DNA of 64,000 nucleotides from Alkalihalobacillus sp. LMS39 (GTDB lineage Bacteria > Bacillota > Bacilli > Bacillales > Bacillaceae_F). Both the position numbers and the translations under genes were made by a program. Every line of letters begins with the position of its first letter. Position 1 is the stretch's first letter. Below the pieces are notes generated by a model, which saw only the letters and a list, made by a program, of their open reading frames with translations, was not told where the DNA came from and searched no databases. This document shows, in pieces, positions 57,728-64,000 of this stretch. Location of the stretch: contig NZ_CP093300.1 of assembly GCF_022812285.1 (NCBI RefSeq), positions 4,786,563 to 4,850,562 of the forward strand, in the 5' to 3' direction.

Positions 57728-59104
57728 TTATTTCCCTAAACAAAATTGAGAAAATAATTGATCAATTAAACTTTCATGAACCGTATCCCCAATAATCTCA
57801 CCGAGCTGTTCCCAAGCACGAGTAATGTCAATTTGAATCATATCTACAGGCATACCTGCTTCAACGGCTTCTAATGCATCTTCCACTGATTTTCTTGCTT
57901 GATGTAATAGGGCAATATGTCTTGAATTTGAAACATATGTCATATCTTCGGCTTCCATGTTTCCTGTGAAAAACAAAGTTTTTATCGCTTCTTCTAGTTC
58001 GTCAATGCCTTCATCTTTTAAAATCGATGTTGTAACAACTGGTCGTCCTTGAGCGTATTGTTTCACTGTATCAAGGTTTATTTTTTGGGGTAGATCGGTT
58101 TTATTTACAATAATGATGGCATCCAGCCCACGAACCGCTTCAAATAAAGCCTCATCTTCCTTTGATAATTCTTCTCCATAGTTCACTACAAGTAAAATCA
58201 GTTGTGCTTCTTTTAACTTTTGTCTAGAACGCTCTACACCCATTCGTTCGACAATATCTTCTGTTTCACGTATACCAGCAGTATCAATTAAACGTAAAGG
58301 AACTCCTCTTACATTCACATACTCTTCAATTACGTCTCGTGTTGTTCCCGGTATATCCGTAACAATGGCTTTCATCTCGTGGACTAAACTATTTAATAAA
58401 GAGGACTTCCCTACATTTGGTCTACCGATAATAACGGTTGCTAGTCCTTCTCTTAAAATCTTCCCTTGCTCTGCCGTTGCAAGAAGCCGGTCAATTTCAT
58501 TTAAAACCTCTGTTCCTTTTTCACGCAAAATAGAGGTTGTCATTTCTTCTGCATCATATTCTGGATAGTCAATGTTCACTTCGACATGGGCAACGGTTTC
58601 AAGCAAAGCTTGTCGTAAGCTTTTTATTTTTAACGACAACCGTCCTTCTAACTGACCTAGTGCAACATTCATCGCACGGTCAGTTTTTGCACGGATTAAA
58701 TCGATTACTCCCTCTGCTTGAGATAAATCTATTCGACCGTTTAAAAATGCTCGTTTTGTAAACTCTCCCGGCTCAGCTAATCTTGCTCCCTCTTGTAAAA
58801 GACATTGAAGTACACGATTAACGGAAACTAATCCTCCATGACAATTCACTTCGACAATATTTTCACGTGTAAATGTTTTCGGACCTCGTAATACCGTAAC
58901 CATTACTTCTTCTATTATCTCATTTGTTTTTGGATGATATATATGTCCATAATGGATCGTATGTGATTCTACCTCTGTTAGCTTATGCTTCCCCCGATAT
59001 AATTGGTCTGCAATTGTTATCGCATCTTCTCCACTTAACCTTACGATCGCAATGGCTCCTTCTCCCATTGGCGTTGATATTGCTGCAATTGTATCCAACT
59101 CCAT
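57728..59104 (-). CDS. mnmE: tRNA modification GTPase MnmE
   Basis: 458 residues: N-terminal tetrahydrofolate-binding domain, helical domain, and inserted G domain with [22 protein letters not shown] and NKTD. It ends in FCLGK, the family's C-terminal catalytic cysteine motif. The ATG at 59104 follows GTGGAGGTGATACT. Confidence 0.98.
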   Translation of the reverse strand: MELDTIAAISTPMGEGAIAIVRLSGEDAITIADQLYRGKHKLTEVESHTIHYGHIYHPKTNEIIEEVMVTVLRGPKTFTRENIVEVNCHGGLVSVNRVLQCLLQEGARLAEPGEFTKRAFLNGRIDLSQAEGVIDLIRAKTDRAMNVALGQLEGRLSLKIKSLRQALLETVAHVEVNIDYPEYDAEEMTTSILREKGTEVLNEIDRLLATAEQGKILREGLATVIIGRPNVGKSSLLNSLVHEMKAIVTDIPGTTRDVIEEYVNVRGVPLRLIDTAGIRETEDIVERMGVERSRQKLKEAQLILLVVNYGEELSKEDEALFEAVRGLDAIIIVNKTDLPQKINLDTVKQYAQGRPVVTTSILKDEGIDELEEAIKTLFFTGNMEAEDMTYVSNSRHIALLHQARKSVEDALEAVEAGMPVDMIQIDITRAWEQLGEIIGDTVHESLIDQLFSQFCLGK

Positions 59105-59136
59105 AGTATCACCTCCACTTTTTAACTGTATTTGAT

Positions 59137-59225
59137 TTATCCACATTTATATAAACAAGTTGTTATTTTTTCTGTGAGTAAAAAATGACTTCCTAAATAA
59201 ATAGAATATCACAATATTATCCACA
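59137..59225. promoter_or_regulatory. DnaA boxes upstream of mnmE
   Basis: Two perfect TTATCCACA boxes, at 59137-59145 and 59217-59225. A further CCACATGTGG lies in the adjacent terminator. They are between mnmE and the chemoreceptor gene; the position recalls a DnaA-binding region reported near trmE in B. subtilis. Confidence 0.55.
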
Positions 59226-59270
59226 ACAAAAGATTTTCACACAACTAGTTTACCCAAAACGACAATAACA

Positions 59271-59300
59271 AAAAACCTATCCACATGTGGATAGGTTTTT
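59271..59300. terminator. Terminator of the chemoreceptor gene
   Basis: A perfect 15-bp self-complementary stem AAAAACCTATCCACA / TGTGGATAGGTTTTT with essentially no loop, ending in a T-run; it can act in both directions. Confidence 0.8.
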
Positions 59301-59311
59301 TGCCTTTCGAT

Positions 59312-60787
59312 TTATGCTTCAATTAACGCATGTAGCTCTTTAGTTAGTTTCTCTAAATCTGAAAAACTTGACACAATCTCTTCTATTCTCTGGTGTTGTT
59401 CATCTACACTTGCGACAATTTCCTCAACTGCAGCGCTTGATTGTTGTGTAATGCTTGATACAGATGTCACTTCTTCAAGAATTAAGCTTGAATCTTTTTC
59501 AAGCTTATCAATTAATTCTTCAATAACGCTCGATTGCTCTACAACGTTATTTGTATTTGTTAATATATGGCGAAAAGTGTCTTCCGTTTGTTTTGACACA
59601 GCTAAACTATTTGCTACTGCTTGCTGTCCCTTATTTACTTCTTTCGTTACACTCGTCGTTTTTTCTTGAATTGATTGCAAGATTGTTGAAATTTGTAATG
59701 TCGATTGTTTACTATCTTCCGCCAACTTCCGGACTTCATCAGCTACAACAGCAAACCCTTTTCCATGTTCACCAGCACGTGCAGCTTCAATTGCAGCATT
59801 TAAAGCCAATAAGTTTGTTTGCTCAGATACTTCACTGATTTTATTTAAAATCGTCCCTATTTGTTGACTCTCATTGTTTAATTCTTTAATTAATATTACT
59901 GCCGAGCCAATTATCTTATGCACCTCAGTCATTTCTGAGAGTAATGTTTGAACATCTTGATTGCCTTTTGTTGTAATATCGGACGTTTTCTCTGATAAAT
60001 CTTTCATGACATCAGAAGAATCTGCCACTGACGTAATAACTTGATTTGTCGACTGCAGAGAATCATTAATATCTGTTACACTTACAGCTTGAGATTCCAC
60101 ACCCTTTGCTACTTCAGAAAAAGCAGCTGTCAATTCACTTGAAATTTTACTAGTGGCATCAACACTTCTTTTCACTTTTTCACTAAAATCTGTAATCACA
60201 CTTACTGAATTGGCTACTCTTTCTAATAGAAGGTCCACTTTCTCCTTCCCTTGCGTTATTTCCTCATTGTTCTTTTCCATTTCTTTTTGCATGTTCTCAC
60301 CAATACGAGCTTGGCCAATTAAAATTCCTGTAATAATAATTAAGAAGATATTAAATGAAACTAAATAATCATTTCCTAACCCAAAAAACATCGTATCACG
60401 GTAACTAATGAATAAATAATTTGTTAAAAGTATTCCAACAAATCCAGATAAGGCAATGGAACGATAATTATGATACAACGTAATCAAAGCTAAACTTAAA
60501 TACACCATTAAATAGTTTGTTAATTTAGGCGAAGTCGCAATCATCACCACTGTTAAAACGGCAATCCCAACAACAACATAATATTGTATATATGGAGGAA
60601 ATAGCTTTTTAATCGCAGCAATCTGAGTTGTGACCCCTAGTATTATCCCCGTAAGGAAAAATGCAATCATTCCTTGAAACGGAATTCCACTTAACACATT
60701 ACTAATTAAGCCGATAAAAAAAGAAAACCATAACATTTTTGCCATTAATTTATTTCTTTCAACATAAACCAAGTGCTGTGAATCCAT
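59312..60787 (-). CDS. Methyl-accepting chemotaxis protein with polytopic N-terminus
   Basis: 491 residues. The first 175 have about six membrane helices, unlike classical two-helix receptors and without a large extracellular sensor. The rest is a long cytoplasmic coiled coil with the receptor tip ([19 protein letters not shown] then [14 protein letters not shown]) that couples to CheA/CheW. It may sense membrane state or ions. The ATG follows AAAAAGGGGTG. It lies between mnmE and jag, which adjoin in B. subtilis. No chemotaxis genes are nearby. Confidence 0.93.
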   Translation of the reverse strand: MDSQHLVYVERNKLMAKMLWFSFFIGLISNVLSGIPFQGMIAFFLTGIILGVTTQIAAIKKLFPPYIQYYVVVGIAVLTVVMIATSPKLTNYLMVYLSLALITLYHNYRSIALSGFVGILLTNYLFISYRDTMFFGLGNDYLVSFNIFLIIITGILIGQARIGENMQKEMEKNNEEITQGKEKVDLLLERVANSVSVITDFSEKVKRSVDATSKISSELTAAFSEVAKGVESQAVSVTDINDSLQSTNQVITSVADSSDVMKDLSEKTSDITTKGNQDVQTLLSEMTEVHKIIGSAVILIKELNNESQQIGTILNKISEVSEQTNLLALNAAIEAARAGEHGKGFAVVADEVRKLAEDSKQSTLQISTILQSIQEKTTSVTKEVNKGQQAVANSLAVSKQTEDTFRHILTNTNNVVEQSSVIEELIDKLEKDSSLILEEVTSVSSITQQSSAAVEEIVASVDEQHQRIEEIVSSFSDLEKLTKELHALIEA

Positions 60788-60984
60788 TGATGCACCCCTT
60801 TTTCTTTTTTCACTGTGTCCGCTTACATTATTGTTATTACTGGAATTTGCTCTATTTCACTATTATAGGAAAAACAAAGTCTATAGGAACAATTTTTACG
60901 AAAACAGCTCTTTTTTTCATCATATTACAAATTGTAACAATATTCTACAAAATTATTTATTGTCTGTTCAAAACCACGGTATAA

Positions 60985-61019
60985 GAAAAAGGCTGCCGAT
61001 TTCTCGACAGCCTTTTTTC
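60985..61019 (-). terminator. Terminator after jag
   Basis: AAAAAGGCTGCCGA / TCGACAGCCTTTTTT with a 4-nt loop; bidirectional in form. Confidence 0.9.
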
Positions 61020-61022
61020 TCT

Positions 61023-61643
61023 TTATATTTGAGGGGTAATCACGATTCTTCGTCGGGGTTCATGCCCTTCAGATATCGTTTTTACTCCTTCAATTTTTTG
61101 TAATGCAGCATGAATAATTTTTCTTTCATGCGCTTGCATTGGCTCTAGCTTTACAGCTTGTTTTGAATATTTCGCTTTGTTTGCTAGTCTTAACGCTAAC
61201 TGCTCCAATGCTTCTTTTCTTCGTTTGCGATATTGTTCTGCATCAAGTTGAATTCGAATATACTGCTCGGAATAACGATTTGCAACTAAATTCACTAGAT
61301 ATTGTAAGGAATCAAGAGTTTGACCTCTTTTACCAATTACAGTACCTAAGTTTTTTCCTTCAAGATTCAAGACGATCGTATCGTCTTCTTCTTGTTTAGT
61401 TACTGAAGCTTGTACGTCCATCTTATGAATTAGCTCTTGGAGAAATTGGACACTTTCTTCGATAGCATCTCGTTTCATTTCGACTTCAACGATTGCAGGT
61501 TTAGAACCAATAAAACCAAAAAAGCCTTTTTGTGGTTCTTCCACCACATGGATGTCTACTCGTTCTTTTGTCGTATTCAGTTCTGCCAATGCCTTTTCAA
61601 CTGCTTCTTCCACCGTTTTTCCTGACGCAGTTACCTTTTTCAC
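61023..61643 (-). CDS. jag: Jag/KhpB RNA-binding protein (SpoIIIJ-associated)
   Basis: 206 residues: N-terminal Jag domain ([19 protein letters not shown]), KH domain with [13 protein letters not shown] and R3H domain near the C-terminus ([10 protein letters not shown]). It binds RNA as KhpB. The GTG start at 61643 overlaps the yidC stop in GTGA, so it is translationally coupled. Confidence 0.96.
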   Translation of the reverse strand: MKKVTASGKTVEEAVEKALAELNTTKERVDIHVVEEPQKGFFGFIGSKPAIVEVEMKRDAIEESVQFLQELIHKMDVQASVTKQEEDDTIVLNLEGKNLGTVIGKRGQTLDSLQYLVNLVANRYSEQYIRIQLDAEQYRKRRKEALEQLALRLANKAKYSKQAVKLEPMQAHERKIIHAALQKIEGVKTISEGHEPRRRIVITPQI

Positions 61644-62443
61644 TTTTTCTTTCCTCCAGATTTACCTGCGGATTTATTTGCAGCTTTTCCTGCCGCTTTT
61701 TCTTCCGCTGTTTTCCCTACATTTGGACCAGTAATAAAATATGTTTGGACAATCATAAAGATGTTACCGACAACCCAATATAACGCAAGAGCTGCTGGGA
61801 AGAACATGGCAAACACAGTAATCATGATTGGCATCATGTACAATAAGATTTTCATCTGAGGATTATCCATAACCATCATCATTTTTTGTTGAATGAACGT
61901 TGTTATCCCCGCAACGATAGGAAGTAAATAAATCGGATCTGGTGCATCAAGAGCAAACCATAGGAAATTATGTCCACCAATTTCCTGAGTTCTCATAATA
62001 GCATGATAAAATGCTAAAAGAATCGGCATTTGGATTAAGACTGGGAAACAGCCAGCAAGTGGATTTACACCGCGTTCTTGGAACATTTTCATCATTTCTT
62101 GTTGCAATTGTTGTTGTGTTTTTTGATCTTTTGCACTATATTTTTCTCTTAATTTTTGCATTTCTGGTTGAATAGCTTGCATTGCTTTTGCACTTTTTGT
62201 TTGTTTTATCATTAATGGTAGAATTAATAATCGAAGTAAAATCGTAACAACAATAATCGAAAGACCGAAATCATCGTTAAACAAATCTGCAAAATAGATA
62301 ATGACCCATGATAAAGGATATACCAAATATGAATCCCAAAATCCCGTACTATCGCGAGTAATTGGTTCCTCTAAATTGAAACAGCCAGTAAGAACAACCA
62401 ACAAGGCAATAAACATGGCTGCTAAGCCTAACTTTCTACCCAC
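61640..62443 (-). CDS. yidC: Membrane protein insertase YidC1 (SpoIIIJ)
   Basis: 267 residues. A lipoprotein signal with LTGC near residue 20 is followed by five membrane helices of the YidC/Oxa1 fold ([30 protein letters not shown] and others) and a basic, Lys-rich tail. It inserts and folds membrane proteins and is needed in sporulation. The GTG at 62443 follows AAGGAGGAAG. Confidence 0.97.
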   Translation of the reverse strand: MGRKLGLAAMFIALLVVLTGCFNLEEPITRDSTGFWDSYLVYPLSWVIIYFADLFNDDFGLSIIVVTILLRLLILPLMIKQTKSAKAMQAIQPEMQKLREKYSAKDQKTQQQLQQEMMKMFQERGVNPLAGCFPVLIQMPILLAFYHAIMRTQEIGGHNFLWFALDAPDPIYLLPIVAGITTFIQQKMMMVMDNPQMKILLYMMPIMITVFAMFFPAALALYWVVGNIFMIVQTYFITGPNVGKTAEEKAAGKAANKSAGKSGGKKK

Positions 62444-62470
62444 AAAGCTTCCTCCTTGTCGTTTTTTCCG

Positions 62471-62851
62471 TTATTTTTTTTGAACAACTTTTTTATGTCC
62501 AACTTTATCACTTCTTTTTATAACACTCGCTTTTTTCATAACATGATATAAGCTTTTTTTCATTTCTTGAAAGTCCATGCTCGCCACAGGATTTCTCGCA
62601 ATGACGACATAATCTACATTTTGTTTGATTTCTTCCTCTAACTCTTTAAAAATCTCTCGGATAACCCGCTTAATTCGATTTCTCGTAACAGCATGGCCAA
62701 CTTTTTTACTCACCGATAGCCCAATCCGAAAATGTTTTTGGTCTTCTTTATGTAAGACATATAAAACAAATTGACGATTGGCAAAAGATTTCCCTTTATT
62801 AAAAACGACTGAAAACTCGTTATTCTTTTTAATTCGATACTCTTTTTTCAT
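62471..62851 (-). CDS. rnpA: Ribonuclease P protein component
   Basis: 126 residues, basic, with the RNR motif region ([14 protein letters not shown]). It assists RNase P RNA in tRNA 5' maturation. It follows rpmH and precedes yidC as is universal in bacteria near oriC. Confidence 0.97.
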   Translation of the reverse strand: MKKEYRIKKNNEFSVVFNKGKSFANRQFVLYVLHKEDQKHFRIGLSVSKKVGHAVTRNRIKRVIREIFKELEEEIKQNVDYVVIARNPVASMDFQEMKKSLYHVMKKASVIKRSDKVGHKKVVQKK

Positions 62852-62929
62852 CTCCTGTTACACCTCAACACTCTCGTTTTGGATATATCTATGCATAACA
62901 GTAGAAAAAGACCACTGATGTCCAGTGGC

Positions 62930-63067
62930 CTATGCAGATAACACCTTTCTTCCCTTACGGCGACGACGAGCTAATACTTTACGGCCATTCTTAGTACTCA
63001 TACGTGCACGGAAGCCGTGTACCTTTTTACGCTTACGGTTATTAGGTTGAAATGTTGGTTTTCCCAT
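62930..63067 (-). CDS. rpmH: Ribosomal protein bL34
   Basis: 45 residues, extremely basic; [15 protein letters not shown] at the start and [19 protein letters not shown] in the middle are diagnostic. Ribosome site GGAGGTG. First gene of rpmH-rnpA-yidC-jag, divergent from dnaA. Confidence 0.98.
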   Translation of the reverse strand: MGKPTFQPNNRKRKKVHGFRARMSTKNGRKVLARRRRKGRKVLSA

Positions 63068-63241
63068 CTATAAACACCTCCCTGAGGATTATACTCAACA
63101 TAGACATTCTTGTAAATTATACGGAAATTGAAGGGTAGTTGTCAAGATGATATTCTTTTCCACCTAAAACAAGCAAAAAGAGAATACAATCTATCCTTTC
63201 TCATTTTAAACTTCTATTCCTATATAACGACAATTCTCTTC

Positions 63242-63461
63242 TGTGGATAACAACATTCGACATTTTTTTCTTATCCCCATCGTTATAAACAAGTTTCACA
63301 CATGATATAGTGTTGTGGATAAAAATTAAACACAAGTTGTAGTAGATTGTGGATAAACCTATAAAACCGTTGCAACTACATGTTATTTTTGATATTATAT
63401 ATTTGTTTTCACCCGTGGACAATCTATAATCCAATTACTTTTATCCACAAGCTGTGCATAA
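63242..63461. other. oriC: DnaA-box region upstream of dnaA
   Basis: The rpmH-dnaA gap (63068-63667) is AT-rich. It contains perfect DnaA boxes at 63242-63250, 63314-63322 and 63348-63356 (minus) and 63441-63449 (plus), plus one-mismatch boxes at 63271-63279 and 63453-63461. This is one part of the bipartite Bacillus origin; the second part with the unwinding element is expected after dnaA, outside the window. Confidence 0.9.
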
Positions 63462-63667
63462 CTTTGTGGACAGTTTATTTTTTTGTTTATTAACAATTCC
63501 ACAAGTTGTTTATATCTTCACTTTTGACGTTTTTCTACTATATAATACATTTCTCCACATTAAATGTGTATTAAATATTTATGCACCGTTATTCAAAGCT
63601 ATGTACAAAACTTGTACATATTCTTTTTGTTTTGATTGTTTACTTATTGTAAAAGGAGGGGCGATTT

Positions 63668-64000
63668 TTGGAAAACCTTAATGATTTATGGGACCATGCA
63701 CTAACATCAATGGAATCAAAAGTAAGCAAACCCAGCTTTGAAACATGGCTAAAGGCAACTAAAGCCAGTGAACTTGAAAATGATACGATAACCATTACTG
63801 CTCCAAACGAGTTTGCAAGAGATTGGTTAGAAAATAGATATTCCGGACTCATTGCGGAAACATTAGAAGATATTACTGGCACAAGTCTTCAAGTGAAATT
63901 TATTATTCCCCAAAATCAGATTGAAGATTTCGGCATCGAACAAGAAGTGAAAAAATCTCCAAAAGAAACGGTCCAGGTGAATGGAGAAATACCAAAAAGC
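63668..64000 (+). CDS. dnaA: Chromosomal replication initiator DnaA (partial, N-terminus)
   Basis: The first 111 codons. The start is a TTG at 63668, 6 nt after AAAGGAGGGG. Residues ENLNDLWDHAL, KPSFETWLKATKA and APNEFARDWLENRY form domain I, which binds DnaB and regulators; the linker domain II begins at the window end. The AAA+ and DNA-binding domains lie beyond. DnaA binds the boxes upstream and would autoregulate here. Confidence 0.98.
   Translation, partial: MENLNDLWDHALTSMESKVSKPSFETWLKATKASELENDTITITAPNEFARDWLENRYSGLIAETLEDITGTSLQVKFIIPQNQIEDFGIEQEVKKSPKETVQVNGEIPKS

Noticed and set aside
58859..58880. parS-like CACGTG sequence in mnmE
   Set aside because: Only 11 of 16 positions match, clearly worse than the two perfect sites.

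Overview
The window is a low-GC Bacillaceae chromosome segment ending at the replication origin. The right two thirds (about 28.2-64 kb) keep the gene order known from Bacillus subtilis and B. halodurans left of dnaA: rpmH-rnpA-yidC-jag, mnmE-mnmG-rsmG-noc-parA-parB, ychF, rpsF-ssb-rpsR, yybS-gdpP-rplI-dnaB, purA, a tRNA cluster, an M23 peptidase gene, walRK-yycHIJ-htrA, a CxxH/CxxC protein and rlmH. The DnaA, SSB, ParA/ParB, MnmE and RlmH proteins are typical Bacillaceae forms. A member of the alkaliphilic or halotolerant bacilli is my best guess; no 16S gene is present to settle it.

The left part (1-28.2 kb) is accessory. At 1-5 kb is the downstream part of a petrobactin-type asb operon (asbA, asbB, asbC and the start of asbD), read toward the window start. 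Behind it are an AraC-type regulator fused to a siderophore-binding domain (Btr/YbbB type) and a divergent MFS transporter, with Fur-box-like sites at both promoter regions. Next come a pseudouridine synthase, a staygreen-family protein and a glucan module: a LacI-family regulator, a secreted lichenase with CBM6, and a very large wall-anchored protein with two GH16 domains. From 16.4 to 25.5 kb follow a lone EcsB-like permease, a twice-frameshifted secreted-protein gene, a truncated peptidoglycan amidase gene, small membrane and secreted proteins, a 411-bp duplication carrying a PIN-like gene tail, an MBL-fold hydrolase and an alditol-oxidase-like flavoprotein.

The most striking structure is at 25.93-28.2 kb. 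The 18-bp 3' end of rlmH, encoding Glu-Pro-Tyr-His-Lys-stop, occurs a second time 2.25 kb away with synonymous differences. Between the copies lie a DUF4143-type ATPase gene and the C-terminal remnant of a serine recombinase. This is the architecture of a staphylococcal cassette chromosome (SCC) element, here decayed and in a non-staphylococcal genome.

The core region also shows two perfect parS sites, DnaA-box clusters at three places (the oriC region, upstream of mnmE, and between rlmH and the CxxH/CxxC gene), PurR boxes before purA, five tRNAs with a partial duplicate of tRNA-Lys, and a four-unit imperfect-palindrome array before purA's terminator. A chemoreceptor gene lies between mnmE and jag.
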